64,000 nucleotides of DNA. Source: Patulibacter sp. SYSU D01012. GTDB lineage: Bacteria > Actinomycetota > Thermoleophilia > Solirubrobacterales > Solirubrobacteraceae. This document shows, one piece after another, positions 49,862 to 58,311 of this stretch. Below the pieces are notes generated by a model. It made no database searches. It worked only from the letters and a program-made list of their open reading frames with translations, and was not told where the DNA came from. The stretch is from positions 470,009 through 534,008 of the forward strand of contig NZ_JAFMTB010000003.1 in assembly GCF_017916475.1 (NCBI RefSeq), read 5' to 3'. How positions within the stretch are numbered: position 1 is the first letter of the stretch; each line of letters starts with the position of its first letter. The position numbers were made by a program, and so were the translations under genes.

Positions 49862-51499
49862 ATGCCGATACCCCCCGGACTCCGCGCCTGGCAGCAGGAG
49901 GTCCTCCAGAAGATGGACGCCTGGGACTCCGGGGCGTTCCTGATCGCCGCCGCGCCCGGCGCGGGGAAGACCCGTCCCGCGCTCGAGCAGGCCGTCCGGC
50001 TGCTCTACGCGCGCCAGGCGGACCGCATCGCGCTCGTCTGCCCGACGGCCCCGCTCACGCGCCAGTGGGCCGAGGCCGCCGCCCGCCTGGGCGTGCACCT
50101 GGCGCCCGACGCGCCCGAGCTGACGCCGCCCGCCGGCTTCCACGGCGTGGCCGTCACGTACGCCCGCGTGGCGCAGTCCGCCGAGCGCTGGGCGAGCCAG
50201 TGCACCGAGAGCACGATCGTCATCGCGGACGAGGCGCACCACCTGGGCGACGAGCTCGCCTGGGGCAAGGGCTTCAAGCTGGCGCTGTCCCGCGCCCGCC
50301 GCTGGCTGCTCCTGTCCGGCACCCCGTTCCGCTCGGACGCGACCGAGATCCCGGGCGTCGAGTACGACTCCGACGGCGTCTCGCAGCCCGACTACGCCTA
50401 CGGGTACGCCGACGCGGTCCGCGACGGGGTGTGCCGCCCCGTCTCGTTCATCCCGTTCGACGGCACGATGTCGTGGCAGTCCGGCGACGACACGATCGAG
50501 GCGTCCTTCGCCGACGCGGTCTCCTCCGACCAGCGCGCGCGGCGGTACCGCACCGCGATCTCGACGGACCTGGAGGGCGCGCTGCCGAAGATCCTCGCCG
50601 ACGCGGACCGCCGCCTGGCCCGCCTGCGGGAGCACTCGCACCCCGAGGCGGGCGGCCTGGTCGTGGCCGCCGACGGCGACCACGCCCGCGCGGTCGCCGC
50701 CACGCTGCACCGCATCACGGGCGCGCCGCCCGTCGTGGTCATGCACACGGACCCGCAGGCCCACGCCAAGCTCGAGGCGTTCAAGCGCTCCGCCGACCCG
50801 TGGATCGTCGCGGTCAACATGGTCTCGGAGGGCGTCGACATCCCGCGCCTGCGCGTCGGCGTCTACGCGACGGCCGCGAAGACGGCCATGATCTTCCGCC
50901 AGATCGTCGGGCGCTTCGTCCGCACGATCCCCGACCGGCCCGTCGAGGGCTCGTGGCTGTACATCCCGGCCGAGCCGACCCTGCGCGCGCACGCGTCGGC
51001 GGTCGACAAGGAACTCGTGCCCCTCCTGCGCCGCAAGGAGGACGTCGACCCGGACGCGCCCGAGCAGCTGCTCGACGAGCCGGCGACGAAGACCGAGGAC
51101 GAGATGGGTCTGGCGCCCGAGTTCAAGGCGCTGAACGCCGACATGGCGCCCGCCGCGCAGCTCGACCTCTTCGGCGGGGCGACGCCGCTCAAGCAGGAGC
51201 CGTCCGGGGTGTCGACGGGTCGGCCGATCCAGCCCATGGGCACCGTGCCGTCGGCGCCGGCCCCCGGCGGTCCGCCCGCCGCGACGGCCGAGATGCCGCT
51301 GTGGCAGCAGCGCCAGCGGCTGCGCGAGACCCGGCACCGCCTGGTCTCCGAGCTGGGTCGCGCGCGCCGCGCCACGCAGCGCGAGATCAACGCGTGGGTC
51401 AACAAGCAGGTCGGCATCACGCACGTGAAGGACGCGACCGTCGAGCAGCTCGAGGCGTCGATCGACCTGATCGAGCGCGCCCTCCTCGGCCAGGCCTGA
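49862..51499 (+). CDS. DEAD/DEAH-box superfamily 2 helicase
   Basis: A 545-residue SF2 enzyme. Q-Q-E-V-L-Q-K-M-D near 14, Walker A A-A-P-G-A-G-K-T near 30, Walker B I-A-D-E-A-H-H near 120, motif III L-S-G-T-P-F near 150, motif V M-V-S-E-G-V-D-I-P near 320, and motif VI Q-I-V-G-R-F-V-R near 347. The last 150 residues hold a linker rich in Pro and Ala, then a helical segment (R-L-R-E-T-R-H-R-L-V-S-E-L). Related to type III restriction/UvrB-type motor domains, but no nuclease is fused. ATG at 49862 is preferred over upstream GTG 49850 and TTG 49799; ribosome site not evident. Confidence 0.85.
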   Translation: MPIPPGLRAWQQEVLQKMDAWDSGAFLIAAAPGAGKTRPALEQAVRLLYARQADRIALVCPTAPLTRQWAEAAARLGVHLAPDAPELTPPAGFHGVAVTYARVAQSAERWASQCTESTIVIADEAHHLGDELAWGKGFKLALSRARRWLLLSGTPFRSDATEIPGVEYDSDGVSQPDYAYGYADAVRDGVCRPVSFIPFDGTMSWQSGDDTIEASFADAVSSDQRARRYRTAISTDLEGALPKILADADRRLARLREHSHPEAGGLVVAADGDHARAVAATLHRITGAPPVVVMHTDPQAHAKLEAFKRSADPWIVAVNMVSEGVDIPRLRVGVYATAAKTAMIFRQIVGRFVRTIPDRPVEGSWLYIPAEPTLRAHASAVDKELVPLLRRKEDVDPDAPEQLLDEPATKTEDEMGLAPEFKALNADMAPAAQLDLFGGATPLKQEPSGVSTGRPIQPMGTVPSAPAPGGPPAATAEMPLWQQRQRLRETRHRLVSELGRARRATQREINAWVNKQVGITHVKDATVEQLEASIDLIERALLGQA

Positions 51500-51650
51500 C
51501 GCCCGCGCGCGTCGCCGGCGCGCCGTCGTCCGCCCACCGCGCGTCCCGACGTCCGCCCGCGGCGCGTCCCCGGGCACGCGGCTCGTCGGACCCCCCTCGC
51601 CGGCGCCGACCGTTGCACCGAGGTTGCGTCCGCCCCGCCGGGAGCGAGGA

Positions 51651-51656
51651 TAGGGT
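51651..51656 (+). promoter_or_regulatory. leaderless-type -10 box (TAGGGT)
   Basis: TAGGGT ends 7 nt before the GTG at 51664. GTTGC occurs twice just upstream (51612 and 51623), but not at standard -35 spacing. Confidence 0.35.
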
Positions 51657-51663
51657 GTCTCGG

Positions 51664-52959
51664 GTGAGCGTCCCCAGGCGGATGCTGGTGCGCGAGCTGT
51701 GTGCGTGGCGCGGGGGCCTGACGGCCGCCGAGGTCGCCATGCCGTCCGTGCGGGTGGGCGACGCGCGCCGGGGTCCGCTCCGCGACGGCGCCGACGCGTC
51801 GCCGCTCCTGGCCGACGGCCTCGATGCGGTCCTCCCGCTCGTGATGGAGGGGGCCGAGCCGCGCCGGACCCGCTCCGCGGCGCTCGCGTGGACGCGCGTG
51901 GTGCGCGCGACCGGCGGCCACGTCGCCACGCTCCCGGCGGGCCTCGAGCCCGTGCGCGCGGCGTACGCCGAGGCCGCCGCCCCGTACGCGGACGAGGCCG
52001 AGCCGGCCGGCGACGCGCTCGCCACGCTCGAGGCGCTCGGCGTGCTGCGGACCCGCGCCGACGGGGTGGTCCCCGAGCGCCCGCCCGCACCGGATCCGGC
52101 CACGCTGCTCGAGGGCGTGGCCCGGTACGAGGCCGTCGTCGCGCAGGACCACGTCATCGGCAGCTTCGGTCGCTTCGTCGTCGACGAGGCGCACCGCACC
52201 TTCACCTTCGGCGTGGGGCAGCGACGCTGGCGCGAGCTCGCCGAGACGGGACGTCTGCGGGTGACGCTCGACGGGGCCGCCGACGGGGCGACCCCGCCCG
52301 AGCAGTGGGACGTGGGTCTGCGGCAGTTCCGCCCGCGCGAGGAGGAGGTCGCCGGCAGCGCGCGCACGTTGATCGACGTCCGCTCGGGCATCCCCGCCGA
52401 CGCGCTGCCGCCGACCGCCGCCACCGGCGACCCGCTGCTGCTCCTGCCCTTCGAGATCGGCAGCCTGATGATCGGCCCGACGGGCTACACGCGCGCGTCG
52501 GTGGCGCTCGCGCTGCGCTGCGCGGTGATCTGGATGCTCGTCGCCGAGACGACCGCCGGCCGCGCCGGGCCGGCCCCCGCCTCCGTCTCGCAGGTCGCCG
52601 CGGAGTACGGCCAGCTCTTCGGCCTGACGGGCACGGACCACCGCAAGACCGTCCGCGCGGCGCTCGAGGCGCTGTGCCGGTCCGGGATCCTGGCCCGGCT
52701 GCGGACGGGCGACACGGCCCCGGCGGGCGCGGGAGCGGTCTGGCGGGTGCAGCGCGCGTACGGCGCCTCGTACGGGCAGCTGCGCTCGGCGATGCGGGCG
52801 CTCGACCGCTGGCGCCTCGAGGACCCGCGGACGGAGTACAGCGTCCGGGCGGTGCAGGAGCGCGCCGTCGTGTTCCGCACCTCGCTCGTCGCCGACCAGT
52901 GGGCCGACCTGCTGCGGCGGCGCGCCGTGCGCGTGACGGTGCTCCCGCCCCGGACCTGA
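51664..52959 (+). CDS. hypothetical protein, possible winged-helix region
   Basis: A 431-residue soluble protein I do not recognise. The N-terminal 150 residues are helical and Ala-rich. Around 170 is S-F-G-R-F-V-V-D-E-A-H-R-T-F-T-F-G-V-G. In the C-terminal half, V-S-Q-V-A-A-E-Y-G-Q-L-F-G-L followed by H-R-K-T-V-R-A-A-L-E-A-L-C-R-S-G-I-L-A-R-L looks like a winged helix with recognition helix and wing. The D-E-A-H string is not in a helicase context. It follows the DEAH helicase by 164 nt in the same direction. Probably DNA-related; function unknown. Confidence 0.6.
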   Translation: MSVPRRMLVRELCAWRGGLTAAEVAMPSVRVGDARRGPLRDGADASPLLADGLDAVLPLVMEGAEPRRTRSAALAWTRVVRATGGHVATLPAGLEPVRAAYAEAAAPYADEAEPAGDALATLEALGVLRTRADGVVPERPPAPDPATLLEGVARYEAVVAQDHVIGSFGRFVVDEAHRTFTFGVGQRRWRELAETGRLRVTLDGAADGATPPEQWDVGLRQFRPREEEVAGSARTLIDVRSGIPADALPPTAATGDPLLLLPFEIGSLMIGPTGYTRASVALALRCAVIWMLVAETTAGRAGPAPASVSQVAAEYGQLFGLTGTDHRKTVRAALEALCRSGILARLRTGDTAPAGAGAVWRVQRAYGASYGQLRSAMRALDRWRLEDPRTEYSVRAVQERAVVFRTSLVADQWADLLRRRAVRVTVLPPRT

Positions 52960-52978
52960 GCGGCCCCCGCGCGTGCCG

Positions 52979-52984
52979 TACGCT
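52979..52984 (+). promoter_or_regulatory. leaderless-type -10 box (TACGCT)
   Basis: TACGCT ends exactly 6 nt before an ATG at 52991 that opens a 26-codon frame. Confidence 0.35.
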
Positions 52985-52990
52985 GCGGCC

Positions 52991-53071
52991 ATGACCCTGC
53001 GCCGTCGCATGGCCCTCTGCGCCGTCTTCCCGTACGCCGCCGCGCTCGTGGCGATGGCGTTCGGCGCCTGA
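52991..53071 (+). CDS. possible 26-residue membrane peptide
   Basis: ATG to TGA, 26 residues: a basic start (M-T-L-R-R-R) then a hydrophobic stretch to F-G-A, long enough for one short transmembrane segment. A TACGCT box at leaderless spacing precedes it, as before several real genes here. There is no homology information, and random short frames are common at this G+C, so this is tentative. Confidence 0.3.
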   Translation: MTLRRRMALCAVFPYAAALVAMAFGA

Positions 53072-53132
53072 TCCGCAGCGCGCCGGGGCGCGCCCCGGTC
53101 GGTCGCGGCCCCGGAGCGCGGCGCGCCGGCCG

Positions 53133-53813
53133 CTACGGCAGGTCGGCGACCACGTCGGCCAGCGGCTTGCGGATGCCCGTGATGAAGGGCAGCTCCTCGC
53201 GCGTGTGGCGCCGGGCCTCGGCCGCGCGCAGCTCGCGCATCAGGTCGACGATCCGCTCCAGCTCGTCGGCCTCGAACGCCAGCAGCCACTCGTAGTCGTT
53301 CAGGGCGAACGCGCTGATCGTGTTGGCGCGGACGTCCTTGTAGCCGGCGGCCATCATGCCGTGCTCGCGCAGCATCTGCGAGCGCTCCTGCGGGTCCAGC
53401 AGGTACCAGTCGTAGGAGCGGACGAAGGGGTAGACGGACAGGTACTTGCGCGGGTCGGTGCCCTCGAGGTACGCCGGGATGTGGCCCTTGTTGAACTCGG
53501 CCTCGCGGTGCACGCCGATCGACGTCCACCACGGGTCGACGGACTGCCCCAGCTTCGTGCGGTTGAAGCGCACGAGGGCGTCCTGCAGCGCGTCGGCGCT
53601 CGGGCCGATGAGCCACAGCATCAGGTCGACCTCGGCGCGGAAGCCGACGGTGGAGTACGCGCCGCGCAGGACCGCCTCGCCGCCCGTCAGCGCCGCCTCG
53701 GCGTCGGCGGCCAGCTCGGCGCGCGCGGCCTGGTCGACGCGCCGGTGCCCGCGCGCCGCCTTGAACGACGCGTACATGGCGTACAGGTTCGTGTGATCCG
53801 TCTGCGTGCTCAC
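53133..53813 (-). CDS. hemQ: hydrogen-peroxide-dependent coproheme decarboxylase HemQ (ChdC)
   Basis: A 226-residue protein of the chlorite-dismutase-like family, performing the last step of the coproporphyrin-dependent haem pathway used by Actinobacteria and Firmicutes. Family blocks: N-L-Y-A-M-Y-A-S-F near 10, L-M-L-W-L-I-G near 65, G-H-I-P-A-Y-L-E-G near 110, [16 protein letters not shown] near 125 with the catalytic Tyr, L-R-E-H-G-M-M with the likely haem-ligand His, and the C-terminal F-I-T-G-I-R-K. GTG start at 53813. No other haem gene adjoins it. Confidence 0.92.
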   Translation of the reverse strand: MSTQTDHTNLYAMYASFKAARGHRRVDQAARAELAADAEAALTGGEAVLRGAYSTVGFRAEVDLMLWLIGPSADALQDALVRFNRTKLGQSVDPWWTSIGVHREAEFNKGHIPAYLEGTDPRKYLSVYPFVRSYDWYLLDPQERSQMLREHGMMAAGYKDVRANTISAFALNDYEWLLAFEADELERIVDLMRELRAAEARRHTREELPFITGIRKPLADVVADLP

Positions 53814-54084
53814 CCGGGCGAGGATACGCCGGGGCGCCGCGCCGGCCGCGCTCCTCCGGGGCCTTCGGCGGTGCGGTCGGCGCTCCGAGCGCGCGGGCCG
53901 TGCTCCGCCGGGGCCCGGGGGGGCAGGCGAGGGGATGGGCGCCGCGGCGGCACGCCGCGGTCGGCGTGTACGACGTCCCGTCCAGGACGCGCGTCCGGCG
54001 GCGCCCACCGGTCAGTTGTTCGGGTACCCTTACTCGCCGCCGCGCGCCCGTCGCGGCCTTCGTCCGCCCGCCTCAGGAGCCGCC

Positions 54085-56364
54085 GTGCCCCGCCCATCCC
54101 GGCCCGCCGTGGCCGTCGTCGTCCTCGCCGCCCTCGCCGGGCCGGCCGTCACGTCCGCCGCCGACGTCGACACGATCGACGGGCTCAGCCCGCGCCTGAC
54201 CGCCGTGGCCCGCAGCGCCGGCGCGTCCCCCGCGGTGCAGGCCCGTCGGGCGGGCGTCCCGGCCGCCGGCCCGGCCGCGCTGGCGCGCGACGGGGGCCGC
54301 GTGCTCGCCGAGGTCACCGTCACCGGCGACGTGGCCGCGCGCGCCGCCGCCCTGCGCGCCGCGGGCGCGCGCGTGGTCCACGAGAGCCCGCGCGCGGGCG
54401 TCGTCACCGTCGCCGTCGCGCCGGCGGCGCTGCGGCGCGTCGCCGCCGTCCCCGGCGTGCGCATCGCCCGCGAGGTGCTGCGCCCCGCCGTGGGCGCGCC
54501 CGAGGGCGTCGCGGCCGCCGCCGCGGCGCCGGCCTGCGGGGCGGTCCGCTCCGCTGGCGACCTGCTCCTGCACGCCGCCGACGCGCGCGAGCAGGAGGGC
54601 GTGGACGGGTCGGGGGTCACCGTGGGCGTGCTCTCGGACTCGTTCGACCGGGCGGCGGGCACGAGCACGCGCGCCGCGGCCGACGTCGCCAGCGGCGACC
54701 TGCCCGGGCCGGGGAACCCGTGCGGCCGGACCACCCCGGTCGACCTCGTCGACGACACGGCGGTCGAGGACGACGACACCCCGGCCCCGTCCGACGAGGG
54801 CCGCGCGATGACGCAGCTCGTGCACGACCTGGCGCCCGGCGCCGGCCTCTCCTTCGCCACCGCGTTCGGCGGCCAGCAGGCCTTCGCCGACAACATCCGC
54901 CGCCTGCGCGCGGCCGGCGCCGACGTGCTCACCGACGACGTCGGCTACTACGACGAGCCGATCTTCCAGCCCGGGCCGATCGACGTGGCGATCGCCGACG
55001 TCCGCCGCGACGGCGCGTCCTACTACTCGTCCGCGGGCAACGCGCACGCGACCGACGCCGCGGGCCACGCGATCGGCTCGTGGGAGACCCCGGCGCTGCG
55101 TCCGGTCACCACGGACGTCCCCGCCCCGCCGACGACGGAGGGGCCCGAGGGCGTGCTGCCGACGCCGGGCGACGCGGCGGCGTACGAGGACTTCGACCCG
55201 GCGCCGGACGCGGCCGACACCGGCCTGGGCATCACCGTCCCCGCCGGCGGGCGACTGCTGCTCGACCTGCAGTGGGCCGAGCCGTGGGACGGCGTGCGCA
55301 CCGACCTGGACCTGTACCTGCACGACGGCACGGGCCGGGTGCTGGCGAAGAGCACCGAGCCGAACGCCGCGCCGCTCGAGGACGGCGGCCAGCGCCCCGT
55401 CGAGATCGTCTCGTGGAAGAACGCCGCCACGACCGCGCAGACGGTGCAGGCGTCGATCGTCCGCGCCGGCACGGGCGCCGCGCGCACCCCGCGCGCCAAG
55501 GTGTTGATCGCCGGCGACGTCACCGCCGTCGAGCACGCAGCCACGAGCAGCGACACGTTCGGGCCCACGGTCTTCGGCCACTCCGGCGGCGAGGACACGG
55601 TCTCCGTCGGCGCGATCAACGCGAGCGCGCCGCAGGCGCCGGCCGCCTACTCCTCGCGCGGTCCCGTCACGCACGTCTTCGGCCCCGTGCGCCCCGACGG
55701 CCGGCCCGCCGACGCGCTGCCCGCGCCGCGCCGCCTGAGCAAGCCCGACGTCGCGGCGACGGACTGCACGAAGACGACGTTCTTCGGCAGCCGCAACACC
55801 TTCTGCGGCACCTCGGCCGCCGCCCCGCACGCCGCGGCCGTCGACGCGCTGGCCCGCCAGGCCGCGCCGTGGGCCACGGACGACCAGATCGTCGCCGCCG
55901 TCGTGGGCAGCGGCGTCGCCCTGCCGACGTTCGGGCCGCTCGACGCCGGCACCGGCCGCATCGACGCGCTGGCCGTCGTCCGCGCCGCCCGCGCCGTACC
56001 GCGCCCGGCCGCGCCGGCGACCGCGGCGCCGGCCCCCGTGTCGCCCGCGCCGCCCGCGCCGGCCCCGGCCGCGCCGGCCGCCCCGTCCGTCCCGGTGCTG
56101 CGCGACACGGTCCGGCCGGTCGTGCGCCTGACGTCGGGGCCCCGCCCGCGCACCCGCGCCCGGCGCGCGCGCTTCGTCGTGCGCACCGAGAAGGGCGCGA
56201 CGCTGCGCTGCCGCGTCGACCGCGGCCGCTGGCGGGCGTGCCGCAGCCCGTTCGTCGTGACGGCCCGGGTCGGCCTGCACGTCGTGCGGGTGCAGGCGAC
56301 GGACGCGGCGGGCAACCGCTCGCGCGTGGCCGTGCGGCGCTGGCGGGTGCTGCGGGGGCGCTGA
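54085..56364 (+). CDS. secreted subtilisin-like (S8) peptidase of atypical active site
   Basis: A 759-residue exported protein. Signal peptide to about residue 26, a propeptide-like region (about 60-145), then a subtilase domain. Asp185 lies in V-G-V-L-S-D-S-F-D and Ser577 in F-C-G-T-S-A-A-A-P-H. Where the catalytic His motif (H-G-T) should be, the sequence reads S-D-E-G-R-A-M with Glu238. S-S-A-G-N near 315 gives the oxyanion Asn. A Pro/Ala linker and an Ig-like C-terminal domain with two Cys follow. GTG start with AGGAG 5 nt upstream (54075-54079). TACCCT at about 54024 is a possible -10. Confidence 0.85.
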   Translation: MPRPSRPAVAVVVLAALAGPAVTSAADVDTIDGLSPRLTAVARSAGASPAVQARRAGVPAAGPAALARDGGRVLAEVTVTGDVAARAAALRAAGARVVHESPRAGVVTVAVAPAALRRVAAVPGVRIAREVLRPAVGAPEGVAAAAAAPACGAVRSAGDLLLHAADAREQEGVDGSGVTVGVLSDSFDRAAGTSTRAAADVASGDLPGPGNPCGRTTPVDLVDDTAVEDDDTPAPSDEGRAMTQLVHDLAPGAGLSFATAFGGQQAFADNIRRLRAAGADVLTDDVGYYDEPIFQPGPIDVAIADVRRDGASYYSSAGNAHATDAAGHAIGSWETPALRPVTTDVPAPPTTEGPEGVLPTPGDAAAYEDFDPAPDAADTGLGITVPAGGRLLLDLQWAEPWDGVRTDLDLYLHDGTGRVLAKSTEPNAAPLEDGGQRPVEIVSWKNAATTAQTVQASIVRAGTGAARTPRAKVLIAGDVTAVEHAATSSDTFGPTVFGHSGGEDTVSVGAINASAPQAPAAYSSRGPVTHVFGPVRPDGRPADALPAPRRLSKPDVAATDCTKTTFFGSRNTFCGTSAAAPHAAAVDALARQAAPWATDDQIVAAVVGSGVALPTFGPLDAGTGRIDALAVVRAARAVPRPAAPATAAPAPVSPAPPAPAPAAPAAPSVPVLRDTVRPVVRLTSGPRPRTRARRARFVVRTEKGATLRCRVDRGRWRACRSPFVVTARVGLHVVRVQATDAAGNRSRVAVRRWRVLRGR

Positions 56365-56529
56365 CCTCGCGCCTCGCCGCGCCGGGCCTTCATCGCGGGG
56401 AGCGGCCCGGCCCACGTTGACGGCCTCTCCGCCGCTCTCGGTGCCGTCCGGGGCATGCGACCGTACGAGAAGTCCGGGAGTACGCTCCGGACAGGTGAGA
56501 ACCACTCCCCGGAACGGAGGGTCGCTTGC

Positions 56530-56619
56530 ATGCTGCGCACGTTCGTGAGGAGCGAGGACGGCACAGTGACGGCTTCGCCGTACGCGGGCCCGGATGACAG
56601 CGCGAAGCGATGCGACTGA
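56530..56619 (+). CDS. possible 29-residue upstream peptide
   Basis: ATG to TGA, 29 residues, preceded by GGAACGGAGGG about 8 nt before the ATG, a better ribosome site than many real genes here. Its stop overlaps the ATG region of the next gene (56610) by 10 bp, an arrangement typical of translational coupling. No family recognised. Confidence 0.35.
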   Translation: MLRTFVRSEDGTVTASPYAGPDDSAKRCD

Positions 56620-57899
56620 GGCCGTCCAGCGGCGGGTGCGCGAGAACGCTGGCGATCGCGACCGCAGTGCTCGGTTGGGCGGGGCTCGCCGCTCAGCCGA
56701 GCACCGCGCGGGAGAGCCCGGTGGCTGGCTTCCGGATCGACGCGGGTGTCGGGACGGCCACTCCCGGTAGCGACGCGCGTTCGCCGGTGGTCGCTGCCGG
56801 CCGCATCTGGCAGCTGTTCGGCTCGCTCTCTCCGATCGGGCACTTGACCCTGCGGTCATGGCCGGTGTCTGGGGGGACGGCTGAATCCGTCCGTCTCGCT
56901 CCCGTCCCAGCACGGGCGGTGCGACCGGCGCCCGGCACGGTCGACCGCTACGACGGCCTTCCCAACGAGGTCGTAGAGGATCTCGGCGTGGCCGGCGGAC
57001 GCGTGTACGTGCGCGGATCGGTGTGCGCTGAGGACGCCCCGCAGTCGTGTGAACCCGCTCTGCGGACGTTCGTGTTTCGTGCGGGCGACGGCTCGCTGCA
57101 GCAAGCGTTCCCCTGGGGGCAGGGCCCGATGCTCGCGTCCCTTCAGCCCGGCGTCCTCCTCATGCAGCCTACGGCCGATGGGCTTCTCCTGAGCGATCCC
57201 GAGACGGGCGCTCACTATGGACCGCGTCGTCTGTCGGATCCGAACGGGACGTTCGCCGGCCGGTATTCCGTGCAGGACGTGAGCCGCGGGCGAGAGGTGA
57301 TCGATATCGAGTCGGGTGGCGTGCGATACCGCGTTTCCGACCGGAGCATCCTGAAGCGCGCGGGACAGCCGCACGGGGCCGTTCGCGGCGTGGCGTTGCA
57401 GCCTGATGGCTCGCTGGCGGTGCGGGTCGCAGTGCCGACCGACGTCCCTGCCCGGCTCAAGCGACGCCTCCGGCGTGGACTGGTGCCCGTGTTCGTGGAC
57501 GCCGATGGTGTCGTCCGGCGCGCCGCTCCGCGTCTCGAGGGCGCGCGTGCGGTCTCGGTGGTGCCGTCTGCCCGCCGCGTCGTGGTCGCGGCGGACGGTG
57601 GCGTCCGACGCGTCCATGGTGCGAGGCGTCCGGTGTGCACCGGAGCCTGGGTCGTCGACCGCGGTGGCCGGAGGGGCTTCGCGCTGAGTTCTGGCCCCGA
57701 AGCTCGGCGGATCAGGGTTGCAGGGACGCCCGTGTTCTGGGACGGCACCATCGGTATCTGGGCACGAAAGACCCGCCGGGGCAGGACCTCGAGCTACATC
57801 GTCCGCCGCCTTCGCTCCGTTCGGCTGAGCAGGTCGACATGGCCCTCCTGTCGCGGGGCTGCATCGTCTCGTCAGCTGTCGACTGCATTCGAGGACTGA
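56610..57899 (+). CDS. secreted hypothetical protein, atypical base composition
   Basis: A 429-residue protein. An N-terminal signal (R-T-L-A-I-A-T-A-V-L-G-W-A-G-L-A-A-Q) is followed by strand-rich repeats: G-G-R-V-Y-V-R-G, D-G-L-L-L-S-D-P-E-T-G and L-Q-P-D-G-S-L-A-V-R-V, suggesting a beta-propeller-like fold. Third codon positions use A and T much more than neighbouring genes. With tRNA-Lys about 260 nt downstream, this looks like acquired DNA. No integrase is present. Function unknown. Confidence 0.65.
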   Translation: MRLRPSSGGCARTLAIATAVLGWAGLAAQPSTARESPVAGFRIDAGVGTATPGSDARSPVVAAGRIWQLFGSLSPIGHLTLRSWPVSGGTAESVRLAPVPARAVRPAPGTVDRYDGLPNEVVEDLGVAGGRVYVRGSVCAEDAPQSCEPALRTFVFRAGDGSLQQAFPWGQGPMLASLQPGVLLMQPTADGLLLSDPETGAHYGPRRLSDPNGTFAGRYSVQDVSRGREVIDIESGGVRYRVSDRSILKRAGQPHGAVRGVALQPDGSLAVRVAVPTDVPARLKRRLRRGLVPVFVDADGVVRRAAPRLEGARAVSVVPSARRVVVAADGGVRRVHGARRPVCTGAWVVDRGGRRGFALSSGPEARRIRVAGTPVFWDGTIGIWARKTRRGRTSSYIVRRLRSVRLSRSTWPSCRGAASSRQLSTAFED

Positions 57900-57901
57900 A
57901 G

Positions 57902-57922
57902 GCCGCGGCTCGAAGTCGCGGC
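57902..57922 (+). terminator. hairpin just after the atypical secreted-protein gene
   Basis: GCCGCGGCT (57902-57910) pairs with AGTCGCGGC (57914-57922), with one G-T pair and a CGA loop, 3 nt after the stop. No U tract. The rest of the gap to the tRNA (57923-58161) has the same mixed composition and no credible gene. Confidence 0.5.
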
Positions 57923-58161
57923 GGCACTGGGCCCTTGGTGTGCGCGACAGCTCGGGGCGTCGCTGCGCGGGCCGGAATCTGTCCCGCCCCCCGATCCGGT
58001 GCTCCGTATCGAACGGCGTCCGACAGCACGTAGCGGCGAGCGAGTCAACGAGGCGCTGGCGGTCCGACGAAGCAGCCCAGACGGAGCGCGGAGGAGGACC
58101 GTGGGGACCTGGCCAGATCCAGAGCTGCTTGCGCTGCACGGTCCCGGTGAGCGCCAAGAGG

Positions 58162-58234
58162 TGGGCCGCCTGGGACTCGAACCCAGAACCCCGGGCTTAA
58201 AAGGCCCTTGCTCTACCGATTGAGCTAGCGGCCC
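58162..58234 (-). tRNA. tRNA-Lys (anticodon TTT)
   Basis: 73 nt without CCA. On the minus strand the acceptor stem is GGGCCGC/GCGGCCC with discriminator A. D-arm GCTC...GAGC, anticodon stem-loop GGGC-CTTTTAA-GCCC with TTT, and T-arm CTGGG-TTCGAGT-CCCAG are all intact. A TACACT -10 box lies 8-13 nt upstream (complement of 58242-58247). Confidence 0.95.
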
Positions 58235-58241
58235 GCTGCGG

Positions 58242-58247
58242 AGTGTA
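58242..58247 (-). promoter_or_regulatory. -10 box of tRNA-Lys
   Basis: TACACT on the minus strand, 7 nt upstream of the tRNA 5' end. The same hexamer precedes tRNA-Glu. Confidence 0.45.
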
Positions 58248-58299
58248 GGACCGCGGGCCGCGCGGCGCAGCCCCGCGCATGGGCGCCGCGGGGGCGGGG

Positions 58300-58305
58300 T
58301 ACCTT
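58300..58305 (+). promoter_or_regulatory. leaderless-type -10 box (TACCTT)
   Basis: TACCTT ends exactly 6 nt before the ATG at 58312, and no ribosome site intervenes. This decides against the in-frame ATG at 58279. Confidence 0.4.
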
Positions 58306-58311
58306 CCGTCC

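Noticed and set aside
53806-54084. 93-codon N-terminal extension of the subtilase
   Set aside because: Arg/Pro-rich and lacking export features, whereas GTG 54085 has AGGAG and opens directly into a signal peptide.
56366-58161. Complete integrative element at tRNA-Lys
   Set aside because: Base composition is unusual but there is no integrase, transposase, terminal repeat or copied tRNA end in view; reported only as possible acquired DNA.
57940-58200. 86-codon frame ending in W-D-S-N-P-E-P-R-A
   Set aside because: The end is the antisense of the tRNA-Lys T-arm read as protein, a well-known annotation artefact; the rest has no ribosome site or homology.
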